Positions 1 to 11,700 of a DNA stretch of 64,000 bases are shown here, piece by piece. This stretch comes from Notolepis coatsorum (Eukaryota; Chordata; Actinopteri; Aulopiformes; Paralepididae). The position numbers and the translations under genes are program-made. Below the pieces are notes generated by a model, which had not been told where the DNA came from, ran no database searches, and saw nothing but the letters and a program-made list of their open reading frames with translations. Numbering within the stretch: position 1 is the stretch's first letter; each line of letters begins with the position of its first letter. Location of the stretch: the NCBI GenBank assembly GCA_963971535.1, contig OZ020586.1:75231706-75295705 (forward strand), read 5' to 3'.

Positions 1-390
1 TTTCTGTTTTCCTTTTCTAAGCATTTTAGGGGCTACATGTGAATCAGTAAAAGTTGCGGGACGCCCAGATGTTTCCACGATAGAAAGCTCGCGTGGATCC
101 CATAATAGGCTCACTTAATACAGCGTTTTTAAAATCACGCGACATTTTCAGGGTCGCGAGCCGACCTTTTCCCCTCGTTTTCGATGATGGAAGTGATTTA
201 GGAAAAGCTTCGGCACGCCGAGAGGTCCCCGTGGATTTAATCTCGCGAGGATCGGGGCAATATTCGGCCCGTGGGAACAGTTACGGGTTAATACAATGTT
301 CAGAGTGCAGAAGGGAAAATATGGCACCTGCCCCGCCTCCAGGTGGAATATTATGCTGAACGTCTTCCTCCCAGATTGCAGAATTCCTCC
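1..390. other. No recognised feature
   Basis: Unique-looking sequence with only short open frames and no recognisable domain. It ends where a LINE 3' end begins. Confidence 0.4.
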
Positions 391-608
391 ATCTATACAT
401 GTGTAATGTATAGATGTAGCAGTACTGTCTATCTGTATGTCATGTATGTCATATATGTTATGATGAATTGAAAATGGGGGACCCTGGTGGAAACAAGACG
501 AAAGTCTTTCTCTGGTCTGCATCCCCTTAACAATTGTATGTATTGAGATGTACTGTACTGTACCCATTCTGCAATCTGTTAATAAACTTTTCAATCAATC
601 AATCAATC
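391..608 (+). mobile_element. 5'-truncated LINE 3' end, (AATC)n tail
   Basis: About 215 bp of a LINE 3' untranslated region. Its recurring words are ATGGGGGACCCTGRTG, GTCTGCATCCCCTTAACA and CCATTCTGCAATCTG, then AATAAA and a (TCAA)n tail. The same 3' end occurs at about 3.6, 22.0, 27.1, 37.5, 38.5 and 62.2 kb, so it is a high-copy family. Tandem tetranucleotide tails and severe 5' truncation are usual for L2/CR1-group elements. Confidence 0.8.
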
Positions 609-610
609 CA

Positions 611-966
611 GCTCCGTTTTAAACTTTTAGGGTGTGGCCAGTGGCAGTCAGCTCGAATCTGATTGGCTAGGATCGGATTTGGAGTTTGGACTCACTCTAT
701 AATGCTGGAAGCCTGGAGAAAGAGACCTACCCACTGCTTCTCTCCTATACTAGCTGCAGTAGTGAGCACAGTCTGACAGTGTGTTAGAGGGAGTGAGAAA
801 AAAAAAAAACACAGATGCACAGATGAAAATGAATGTAAACTATATTAAATATATTAAATTATATTTTAATTTTTTTTTTTTTTTTTCATATTTCATATTT
901 CATAATTTGATATGAAATTTATAGGGAGGCATGGCTTCCGTTGGCTTCCACAAGGATTCGCCACTG
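611..966. other. No recognised feature
   Basis: Contains poly-A (about 799-810) and poly-T (about 870-886) runs and AT-rich sequence. No gene is seen. Confidence 0.4.
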
Positions 967-1138
967 TAGATGTTAGAGAGCATGTGAAGCAGATCAGTTA
1001 GATGTTAGAGAGCATGTGAAGCAGATCAGTTAGAGAGCATGTGAAGCAGATCAGTTAGATGTTAGAGAGCATGTGAAGCAGATCAGTTAGATGTTAGAGA
1101 GCATGTGAAGCAGATCAGTTAGAGAGCACGTGAAGCAG
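967..1138 (+). repeat. Minisatellite, 24/32-bp units
   Basis: Tandem units built on TTAGAGAGCATGTGAAGCAG. A variable GATG insert gives alternating 32- and 24-bp periods, with about six copies. Confidence 0.85.
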
Positions 1139-1437
1139 GCAGCAGACTGGTCTTATGGGATAATAATACCCCCCCCCCCCCCACACACATTTCCATACGT
1201 CCTACTTTTATTGTTATTTATTTATTTATTTATTATTATTTAAAGTGTATGCGCTGAATAATTAGCTCGCCACATACTCCAATCAGGGTCATGCCAATGT
1301 GCAATTTCCATGGCGACCCCATCAACCCCCCCACCTCACCCCACCGCCACCACCACCCCTCCCCTCTCTTAGCCCGGTTGCGAACAGGACTGAGACGAAT
1401 AAAGTGTGGGAAAACACTCTGTTACAGACAGTGATGG

Positions 1438-1816
1438 GGGAGGAGAGAGGAGGAGAGGAAGAGAGGAGGAGAGGAAGAGAGGAGGAGAGGAGGAGAAGAC
1501 AGGAGAGGAGAGAGGAGAGAAAGAGGGGAGAGGAGAGAAAGATTGAAGAGGAGAGCAAGAGAGGAGAGCAAGAGAGGAGGGGAAGAAAGGAGAAGGAAGA
1601 GAAGAGAGGAGAGGATAGGAAGAGAGAAGAAGACAAAAGAGAGGAGAAGAAGAGATGTGAAAAGAGAGGAGATGAGAGAGAAAGAAAGGAGAGGAGAGGA
1701 GAGGAGAGGAGAGGAGAGGAGAGGGAGGAGAGGAGAGGAGAAGAGAAGAGAAGAGAAGAGAAGAGAAGAGAAGAGAAGAGAAGAGAGGAAGAGAGGAGAG
1801 GAAGAGAGGAGAGCAG
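1438..1816 (+). repeat. 380-bp polypurine tract, (GAGGA)/(GAAGA)n
   Basis: Almost purely A/G on the plus strand, made of GAGGA, GAGAG and AAGAG units. The long open frames on both strands here are products of the repeat, not genes. A tract this long can form intramolecular triplexes (known property, not seen directly). Confidence 0.9.
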
Positions 1817-1901
1817 CCTGCGTCTGGACTGGAAACATGACTGTTGGATGGGTGGGTGTGAGTGTGGGGGGTTGGCATATTGTAGTCCTCGTCTGTCTGG
1901 G

Positions 1902-1902
<1 letters not shown>

Positions 1903-1985
<83 letters not shown>

Positions 1986-1994
1986 TGTGTGTGC
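1903..1994 (+). repeat. (TG)n microsatellite
   Basis: About 40 TG units ending in a GCGCGTG-type degenerate edge. Confidence 0.95.
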
Positions 1995-2098
1995 GCGCAT
2001 GCGCTGTGTGTGCTTCTATTCATTTGTGGGCAATTAATATCAGTTTTAGTTAGTAAGGCCACGAAGCCCATTCCAGTCCAGATCAAACAGTGTGATGG

Positions 2099-2160
2099 CA
2101 GTCTATACAGCAGTCTATACGGCTGTCTATAAGGCAGTCTATACAGTGGTCTATATTGTA
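2099..2160 (+). repeat. Short tandem repeat, GTCTATA units
   Basis: Four to five imperfect copies of a 14-16-bp unit, GGCAGTCTATACAG-like. Confidence 0.6.
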
Positions 2161-2561
2161 CTATGGTCTATACTGTACAGTCTTTTAGCCTGTGGGTCCT
2201 AACTAAGCTAAGCTCCCAATCCCTCTGATGTTGGAGTCCGTCATCACATGGTCTGATGCTGCCCGGCTCAGGCTGAACACAACAAGCTCATTACACACAC
2301 TTGTACTTATAGCAGAATTTTAAGGAATGACTTGCATATTCTGTAGGTATTTCATGAAGGATATACATTCCTATAGTTCAGTGTAATATAACGACGAAGT
2401 GCTCTGGATCAGTGGCTGTCAATGTTTCTTTGTCAATTTGTGAGCTAAAAATGGAGGGATGCCTTTTTGTGACGCTAGGTGGTCAAGCATAGGAGATATA
2501 GTGAATTTTGACACCAAAGAATGATCATTAGTTTCCTTTTCCAGCCTGTTTCACTTGATTG
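2161..2561. other. No recognised feature
   Basis: Single-copy-looking AT-rich sequence between a short tandem repeat and a foldback MITE. Confidence 0.35.
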
Positions 2562-2933
2562 AAGGAACAAGGCAACATTACGGTAAATGCACTTACTGTC
2601 TTCTCCAGAGTCAGACAAGAAGATACAGATGTATCAATTTCCTCTCTGTGCGTTCAGTAGAAAGCTATCCGGCTGCAAGCTAGCCTAGCTTAGCACAAAT
2701 GAAAGGAAGCAGATACGGACCACTAGCCTAGCTTAAAACTCCGGGAGAGGTGTTTTTTGGCCAACAGCTAGACTAATGGTTCATATCCACTTCCATTTGT
2801 TTGTGCTAAGCTAGGTAGCTTGCAGCCGGATAGCTTTCTACTGAACGCACAGAGAGGAAATTGGTATCTATCTTCTTTTCTGACTGTGGAGAAGATGGTA
2901 AGCGCATTTCCCATAATGTTGGCGTGTTCCTTT
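2562..2933. mobile_element. Foldback MITE with about 150-bp inverted arms
   Basis: The left arm starts AAGGAACAAGGCAACATTA and the right arm ends TAATGTTGGCGTGTTCCTTT. The inner parts pair over TCCTCTCTGTGCGTTCAGTA and GCTATCCGGCTGCAAGCTA. There is no coding capacity. Superfamily is not assigned because no clean target duplication is visible. Confidence 0.8.
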
Positions 2934-3314
2934 AATGTAATTTTTTTTCAAGATTTGCATACTATTCCATATTCTCAGTAAAAAAAGTCTTGGTACTGGA
3001 CTGGGCCTCAACCACTTTAGGTTTTGATCTTGTCTCCATCTGGACTAGTCTTGGTCTCGTGGAGTCAGATTCAAGTCTGAGTTTATTCATTTATTATGTT
3101 AATCACATCACATGTGTCAATGGGCTTCACAGGCCCACAGAGGTCCAACACGCCCTGGATTAACACCCAAAGGAGATAGAAAGAAAGAAGAAGAATTCCC
3201 ACAGAAAAAACCTTGATAGGGAAAAAATGAAGGCATTCCAATGAGAGATCCCCCCGAACTAGGACGACCAGATAGGAAGTGAGCAACGACTTAGTAGAGA
3301 AATACAGTGAGGAA
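2934..3314. other. No recognised feature
   Basis: AT-rich sequence with short runs. Nothing coding is recognised. Confidence 0.35.
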
Positions 3315-3460
<146 letters not shown>

Positions 3461-3569
3461 TCAATACAAGGAAAATCACAGATAGGAGTAAGAGATAAGC
3501 AGAGGCAACAGTGCATAACACTCTGAAATATACTCACTGTAGTATATCAACAAAGGAACTTCTAAGAAT

Positions 3570-3755
3570 TTGATTGATTGAAAACTTTATTAACAGATTG
3601 CAGAATGGGTACAATACAATACGGCTCAATACAAAACAACTGCTAAGAGGATGCAGACTAGAAAAAATACTTTTGTCTTGTTTACATAAGGGTCCTCCAT
3701 TTTACAATTAATCAGGACATTTATGACATACAAGACATACAAATATACAGTACTG
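3570..3755 (-). mobile_element. 5'-truncated LINE 3' end (minus)
   Basis: Reverse complement of the 391-608 family. Reading rightward it has the (TTGA)n tail, then CTTTATTAACAGATTGCAG and the GGGTCCTCC-like block. Diverged relative to the 37-38 kb copies. Confidence 0.75.
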
Positions 3756-3871
3756 TGTAAGAAAAAAGAGATAATAAAAAAATCATTTAGACATTCACCG
3801 GGGTGTGAGTGGTTGCGATGAATGAGTAAATTCTAACCTCTCTCTCTCTCTCTCTCTGCTCCTCCGTTTAG

Positions 3872-4174
3872 GTCAGCAGTCAGAGCGGAGCTCCAGAGAG
3901 GTCTGCTGTGTCTCTCGTCGACAGAGGTTCCTCTGAGAAGAACGTCTACGCCGCGCCAAACGGGTCTCTATCGGGGATCGACCTGCTGGCGAGACGGGAG
4001 ACATTGTCCTTCTTCTCTGCTGTCATTTTAACCGTCTGTAGTTTGGTAGTGAAAGGGTTAACCCTCTGTAGTGTGCTTGTAAAAGGGTTAACCCTTTGTC
4101 GTGTGGCAGTGAGAGGGTTAACCTTCTGTATTGTCGCAGTGAAAGGGGTTAACCCTTTGGTAGTGTGGCAGTGA
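3872..4174 (+). other. Candidate exon, product not recognised
   Basis: A (CT)n tract and CTCCGTTTAG form a good 3' splice acceptor ending at 3871. The frame that follows stays open to a stop near 4174, and its first 50 or so residues (for example EKNVYAAPNGSL and IDLLARRETLSFF) have ordinary protein composition. From about 4030 the frame runs into a 30-bp tandem repeat, so the real coding part, if any, stops before or within it. No family is recognised and no upstream exon or promoter is visible. It may be a chance open frame. Confidence 0.25.
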
Positions 4175-4185
4175 AAGGGTTAAAG
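4030..4185 (+). repeat. 30-bp minisatellite
   Basis: Five imperfect units of about 30 bp centred on GTGAAAGGGTTAACCCT, alternating with CTGTAGTGTGGCA-like sequence. GGGTTAACCC is itself palindromic. Confidence 0.85.
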
Positions 4186-4795
<610 letters not shown>

Positions 4796-4873
4796 TGTTA
4801 GATGAGGACACACTGTGTTCTCGGACATTACTATAAGAAACATCTGCACTTCTACACATCTACACATCTACAC

Positions 4874-4894
4874 ATCACACGCACACGCACACGC

Positions 4895-4976
<82 letters not shown>
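4874..4976 (+). repeat. (CA)n microsatellite
   Basis: Begins with CACACG repeats and becomes pure CA. It lies about 80 bp from the 206-bp GT tract on the same strand, so the two tracts are complementary and could pair. Confidence 0.95.
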
Positions 4977-5106
4977 TTTTTTTTTTAAATAAATATATAT
5001 ATATATCTAACCCTAACTAACCATACTGTCATGCACTTGTCCTAATAAACTAACCTACACTGTAGCACTCAACACTTTGATGAACATTGTTACTCAGCTG
5101 ATAGAG

Positions 5107-5190
5107 TTGTGCCCTTCCTGATGACTTGTCGTACAGAACTTGTAAGTCGCTTTGGATAAAAGCGTCAGCTAAATGACTAAATGTAAATGT
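5107..5190 (+). mobile_element. SINE 3'-tail fragment
   Basis: CTTGTAAGTCGCTTTGGATA followed by AAAAGCGTCAGCTAAATGAC and a TAAATGTAAATG tail. This is the conserved tail seen in many fish tRNA-derived SINEs of the V-SINE/HpaI type. The tRNA-like head is not recognised. Confidence 0.7.
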
Positions 5191-6889
5191 AACAGCATAG
5201 TTTGTAGGATCTGTAGCTCAGTCTGAGAAGGATTTCATTCCTCACATGATGACTTGTATTAATATATTTTTTTACCCTGTAATCCTAGGACTTGATATTT
5301 GAACTTTCAACTGATGTAAGCCATTTAAACTTTTAAAAACATTTAAAAATTATTTTCTGTTGCAGTGTTTGCTGATATCAAAGCTAACAGGAAATAGACC
5401 GGGGTTCAAACTGTCGCCTAGTAACATAATTCCGCTGAAACCATGTATAGAGTTAGTTGATGGCTTCAGTTGACAGTATGTACAATAAACAACACCAATG
5501 GTAGTGATATATTTAAGTCTTAGGTTAGGCATTATATTGTCTCAGCATCGCCTAGGGTTATTTCATGGCAGACTTTAATCAAATAGATATATTTATATTG
5601 GGTGTGATTTGTTTTACTCTATGCAAATGTGACATTGCACAAATTCACAATCAAAAACACTTTTAATCAAGAAAATCACTATCGGTAAAGCAGCTGTGTT
5701 ATTGTACGTGATTTGAAATCATACAGAGTGTAATTTTGGAAATGTATTTGATATGCAAGCCAGACAAAGTTATTGTATTACTGTAATTAAGGTATTTGCA
5801 CTTTGTGAATGCATGCGTGTCCAGAATCAGGGTACTGGGTGATGAATGGTGTGCTGTGATGAAAATATGTTATGAATATTGATGATATTAAGTGTGCACT
5901 ATAGGAGTGTTGGTGCAATATGTGTGATAGTGTCAATCAGATGCATGTTGGAATCAATGGAGAGCAGATGTGCTTTATGGGAATTGTGGAATGAATGTGG
6001 AGCCTCCTACTGTGTATACATCTTATAAAATGGGTAGCTCAAATCAAGCAATCTGATTGGTTCATAGCCGTGGTGTATTGAGCGTAATCCACAGTTATGA
6101 TTCTAATTCCTTTTCACAAAATCATGGTTTAATCAGTATCACTGATTAAAAAAAGATGCCAGCTAGTTGTTAGTATGTATGTTGCATAGCAACCGCCTTG
6201 CAGTGCAGGCAGCCAGGAGGGTTCTCCGCTTCGCCCCTTAGCTGTGATATAATAACCACATATATCGTGAGCTATTGCTTAAATACATTTTGACTTCTAA
6301 AATGTATGCAGAATTTTATACAATATTTGCACTCAAACAATTCACTTTAAAATGGGCGGTGTCACAAAAAAAACAACAACTAGAATTTCTGAAAAATCAA
6401 TGTTTGGTAAATTTTACTTCCAAGAGCAAGAATGCAATATAACGTGTGCAATGGATTGTGTGTTTGTGATTTGAATGTTACTTACTTAGTTAGTGGGAAA
6501 ATACAATTTACAGTATTCTGCCTTCTTCAACATCATATCATTCTAATGTTGTCATGTTGTAATGAATGTTAAGAACCACGTGACTGTTTACAATCAATAA
6601 AATGTATATACTGAGACATTAACTGTCCATTTGGAATGCTGATTTTATACTGTATCTTAAATGTTGTGTCCTTAATGTGTAATTATTAATTATGGTGACT
6701 AAAAGTGTAACTGAGGGGTACAATTCCCTGACTGTATTGAATAAGTATGGTATCATTAAACCACTACTGAGTTATGTACATTACTACTGGCCATACAGTA
6801 CACATGTATATGAGATGAACACCCCCACAATAACACGGCTCAACAAGAAAGTACTGTTTATAATAATATTTATTAGAAGAGCACCAAGA
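5191..6889. other. AT-rich stretch without recognised gene
   Basis: About 1.7 kb with only short frames. It contains an AATAAA near 6597 and a GTTGCATAGCAAC motif near 6180 that resembles an RFX X-box, inside sequence that looks like a degenerate MITE. Nothing is assigned with confidence. Confidence 0.35.
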
Positions 6890-7498
6890 TTATCTTACAT
6901 TTATTCAGATTGAGAGTTGCGCTTGTAAGGCGAAGAATGTGCATGAATAGGTCAAGAGCGTAAGTCCATGAGCATATTACGAAGGGGATAATTAATACCA
7001 CCTGTAGCATAAGAATTATATATGGTACACTAGTACAGGGGTTCCCAAACTTTTCAGGCCGGGGCCCAGAAAATAAGGCATCAGAGAGCCGCGGCCCAAT
7101 GCACATCGTCTGGCTTCTTTTTTTTTTTTTTTTTGCCAGGCGACCGATTTTTAAGCCAAATATCACTTCAATCCTATTAAGTTAGTTCAAGTTAGTTATT
7201 CATTTATATGTGCTATTTATGAGAGGGCTAACTTGTTGCAAAATAATAATGATAATAATAATAGCCTCATTAAAATACTATTGTTGCTTCGGTTGTTTTC
7301 AGCATTTTATGTGCATAATCTGTTATTTGGTTTGAAATGTTCGTTGAAATAAGTAGATTTTTCGTTTTTGTTTATTTATTAAGTTAATATAAAACCATAT
7401 AGTCACATTTTAGAATACAATAGAAAATAATTTTAGAATACAACTAGAAACACTGTCCTGGCCTGCTTCTAAGTTCAGTGGCCTGACAAAAAAAAAAA

Positions 7499-7535
<37 letters not shown>

Positions 7536-8618
7536 TCTCGCGGCCCATCCGTGGCTGCTCGCGGCCCACCTTTGGGTCGCGACCCCGACTTTGGGAACCA
7601 CTGCACTAGTAGGTCAGCTGGAGATACTAAGGGGGTTCCCTCCGGTTGTAAGCCAGCAGGGGAGAGGATTTGTCGGTAGCAAAAGTCTGGATCAACGAGG
7701 AATAAGGAGACTCCAGGTACAGGAGACAGTGCAATAATCCCTTGATCCGTAGACAAAGCAACAGCTATTCTCCGGTGTGCAGTGCCGCATGGAGGAAAGC
7801 TAGCCAGCCTCAGAGTCCTAGAGGCGGGCTCGACGGTGCTCCTCACAGGGTAAATCCCACACGGTAGTGGGGGTAGACGATTCTCTGCTCCAACATCCAC
7901 AGGACCAAAGCATTATAATCCAGCCGAAAAGGGCTCTGTAGTCGTCGGTGTAGGTTATCCAGTGTACATATCCACACGGTTCTCGTCTAGGGCTCCTCGG
8001 ATGACGGCACAAGGTTAGGCCGCCCAGCCTGGATAAGCACACTAGCTCGGTACGATGAAACATTGGTAATGCTGGTCACTGTAGAACGGTAGCCGCACGA
8101 TACACTATACATGATAATAGACTATTACTTAATAATAGAATAGGTCGAACTCGACGATACAGCGTTAAACTCTGACACTTCAGCTATCAATTCGCACGCG
8201 GTCTCAAGGCTCTATTTCGGGGCAAAACGGGCCCACTTCACAGCACGTTGTATCGTGGTGTGAGGCTTCAACTTATTACGGTAACTAACTGCTGTATCCA
8301 CCTGCGACGTATCTATACGTAAGGTGAACAATCTAGTACCAGCCTTATTTCTGTCTCATATTACTGCGCAGAACCGGGCATGTCCAGGCATGTCTTAGCG
8401 GTGACTTTTAACTAGACATTGGGGGTATGGTCGTGGCGCCTAGGGGATCGCTGTCCAATAGGAGAACGAATATTATGGTCTGGCCTGTACTAGGTAAAGG
8501 GATATTCCGTGTATATGTACAAAGAATATACAAGGGATATCAGACGATATACAAATACTATACAATATATCTCAAGTACTAAATATATATATTCGGTTTA
8601 ATCTGACCCTTTGTAACA
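6890..8618 (-). mobile_element. Probable 3' LTR of the BEL/Pao element, split by a hAT MITE
   Basis: On the minus strand the pol frame is followed about 95 nt later by a purine-rich AGGAGGCGGC and then TGTTACAAAGGG, which fits a polypurine tract and an LTR start at 8618. About 1.1 kb of non-coding sequence continues to a hAT MITE (7036-7603) and resumes beyond it, with AATAAA-type signals near 6860-6910. The far boundary is uncertain because no second LTR exists here for comparison. Confidence 0.45.
7036..7603. mobile_element. hAT-type MITE with 8-bp target duplication
   Basis: Left end CAGGGGTTCCCAAACTTTT and right end TTTGGGAACCACTG are imperfect inverted repeats of the hAT/Charlie type. 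The flanks carry a perfect 8-bp duplication CACTAGTA (7028-7035 and 7604-7611). The 568-bp body is non-coding, with CGCGGCCC motifs near both ends and long poly-T/poly-A runs. It is inserted in the BEL LTR and so is younger than it. Confidence 0.92.
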
Positions 8619-8712
8619 GCCGCCTCCTAATTAGTCCGCACCTAATTAGAAAGCAGAGACAGATTAACCGCACTGTCCACTACTCAATGTCCGTTGTGAG
8701 GAGTAGGGCAAT

Positions 8713-11700
8713 TCACAAAGTCAGGGGGTCATGGTCGTCATCAAGAGAGTCGGGGAGCCTTGGCAACTCTATCAGCCTCGCCACGGGTCGGGTGTATGTC
8801 CGCCCTTGGACGAGCACTTCTGCCGCTCTGACCTTTCCGTCGGCACCAGTGATCACTTTGCTTACGCGGCCGGCCGGCCACATAGCTCGGGGTAGTGACT
8901 GGTCGATAATCATGACGACTGTGCCCTCCGTCAAATTGTCTCTTTCTTTTACCCATTTCTGGCGGGTCTGTAGAGACGGTAGATAGTGGAGGAGGAAACT
9001 GTTCCAAAACTTGTCAGCCAATACTTGACTGTACCTCCACATTCTTCGGCCGTTCGCTTCTTCAGGTCTGTACACTGTCTGTGGGAGCGCGGGGTCCAGC
9101 CGCCCCATCAAGAGAGTGTTGGGGGTGACTGGGTCGACATCTGCTACATCACTTGAGACGTAACCGAGGGGCTTTGAGTTCAATACTCCCTCGATCTCCG
9201 TGAGGACTGTCGTGAGGACTTCTTCCGCCACGGTCTGGGCCCCAAGCACGACGTACAGGGCTGTCTTTATTGAACGTACTTCTCGTTCCCAAGTTCCCCC
9301 GAAGTGAGGTGCATTCGGGGGGTTAAACTGGAAATCAATCTGAGAGGGAGCGAGGTGGGTCTTAAGTTCTGGGCCCATAGCTTGGAAGCTCTCTCTCAGC
9401 TCTCTTTCTCCGCCTTTGAAGTTTGTCCCGTGATCAGACAATAATATAGACGGTTTTCCTTTTCGCGCTGTGAATCTCCGGAAGGCCATAAGGAATGAGT
9501 CCGTACTCATGGTTGGAAGGAGTTCTATGTGTATCGCTCGGGTGGTCATGCATTTGAATACAATACCCCACCGCTTCTCCGTCCCTCTTCCTTTCTTCAC
9601 ATACAGCGGGCCGAAACAGTCCATACCGGTGGAGTGAAAGGGCTTGTCGCCGAGTCGGAGGCGACAGGGGGGTAGGTCAGCCATCCGGGGTATACTGGGC
9701 TGTGCTCGCCACTTGCGACAGTCTAGACAGGTCCGCTGGAAGCGTCGTACTGCTTCTCTTCCTTGCAGTATCCAATAGCGACGTCTGATCTCCGCGAAGA
9801 CTCTCTCTGCCCCGGCGTGGTGCACGTCCTCGTCGTATTTCTTTATGATGAGCTCTGTGACCTTGTGTCGGCTGTTTAAGACTATCGGGAACTTGACGTC
9901 ATCCGTTAAGTCTGGGGCCCTCCTCAGACGACCACCCACTCTGATGAGATTATGGGCGTCGCTCTCAGGGGCCAAGTGGAGCAGTCTGCTGTCTGACGGG
10001 ACTGGCTTTGATCCCTGCAGACAGTCTAGCTCGTCGGGGATCGAGTCTCTTTGGGCTCGCTGTAGCAGGAGGAGTTCTGCTTCTTCGTAGTTAGCTGCAT
10101 TAATGTTAGTAGTGGACGGAACCTCAGGGTGGTGCCACAGGAATGTCTTTAACTGCGCACTCTCCAGGGTGGGGCAGTCGTCTATGTTGGGATCTGTGGG
10201 GACTAGTGTGTGTGTCAACCCACAGAACATAGATTTCTTCTTCTCTGTCTCCTCTTCACTCGCCTCCCGTGGGGTGGGTGTAGGCCACTCTTCTTCCGGG
10301 AGCTTGAGGAACTCGGGACCGTCACTATAGAGATTGTGACGTGTGAGGTCATCCAGGGATATTCCCCGTGTGATGACGTCGGCTGGGTTCTGCTTTGTGT
10401 CCACATACCTCCAGCATGCTGCTTCTGTTAAGTCTTGGATCTCTGTGATTCTGACTCCCACGAAGACCTTGTATCTACACGAATCGGACTGGATCCATGT
10501 GAGTACGGTCATGGAGTCTGACCACAGGATTGTTCTTTGCACCGGGATGGAGAGTTCACGTTGGATTAACGTGGCGAGTTGCGCTCCTACTAGGGCTGCG
10601 CAGAGCTCTAGACGCGGGATAGATTGTTGCTTGCGGGGGGCTATTCTTGAGCGAGCCAGGATGAAGGCAGTATGTATTTCTCCTCCCTCCTCTCGGGCCC
10701 ACAAGTAGGCCACCGAACCGTAGGCTACTTCGGAGGCGTCGCTGAAGACGTGCAGGTCCATCTGACACGTCTCCGGCCTCACTGTGGGTGGGAAGTAGCT
10801 GCGGCGTATGTTGACACCTGGGAGCGAGCTGAGTTCTGTCTCCCACTCTCTCCATGTGGAAGCAAGGTGGTCGGGTATGGGGTCGTCCCAGCCCTGGTCC
10901 TTGTCCCATAGCGCTCGTACAATCATCTTTGCCCTGGTGGTGTAAGGTAGAATACATCCCAACGGGTCATATTGTCTGGCGAGTGTTCTGTATACACTCT
11001 GTCTTGTGGTCGGTAGTGAAATCAACCTTCCCTGCTCCTTGGTCAGGGGTGTGTGTCTATAATGGAGCGAGTCTGTTTTGAAGCGCCAGACTAGTCCCAA
11101 TGTCATTTCTTGGGCTTCTCCTGGGATGGTCGCCATCCAGGTCTCGCTGCTTGCTGCTTTGTCCTCTGGGGAGAGGCTGCGCAATACTTGAGGGTCGTTG
11201 CTGGCCCACTGCCGGAGATCAAAGCCGCCTTTGATCAGAGAGGCGCGGAGCTTGAGTAGGAGGGCCTCGGCTTCTTCTGGCGTCGAGACGCTTTGCAGAC
11301 AGTTGTCCACGTAGAAACTATTTCCTACACTTTGTCGGACCTCTTCATCAGCTGCTGGGTCCTCTGCGACGTGTTTTTGCAGTGCGAACGTAGCACAGCA
11401 TGGGCTGCATGTGGTTCCGAAAGGGAGGACTTCCCATTGATAGATGGATGGTTGCTCATCCCCGATCCTCTCTCTCCATAAGAACCGCAGCAGGGGCTTG
11501 TCCTCTTCCACTAGTCGCACCTGCAGGAACATCCCTTTGATGTCGCCGCTGATGGCCACCTTGTTCTGGCGGAAACGTAGCAACACGCCTAGTAGAGAGG
11601 GGCCGAGTGTTGGGCCGGGCAAGAGCTCTTTATTCAGATTTTGTGATCCGATCTGGTAGCTGCAGTTAAACACAATACGATCCTTGCCGTTGTGGTGGAC

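Noticed and set aside
1299-2132. Long overlapping frames on both strands
   Set aside because: They are translations of purine-rich and TG repeats; the composition is pure repeat and no domain is present.
6170-6200. GTTGCATAGCAAC as an RFX X-box promoter
   Set aside because: One base short of the usual spacing, with no exon downstream; the surrounding sequence looks like a decayed MITE.
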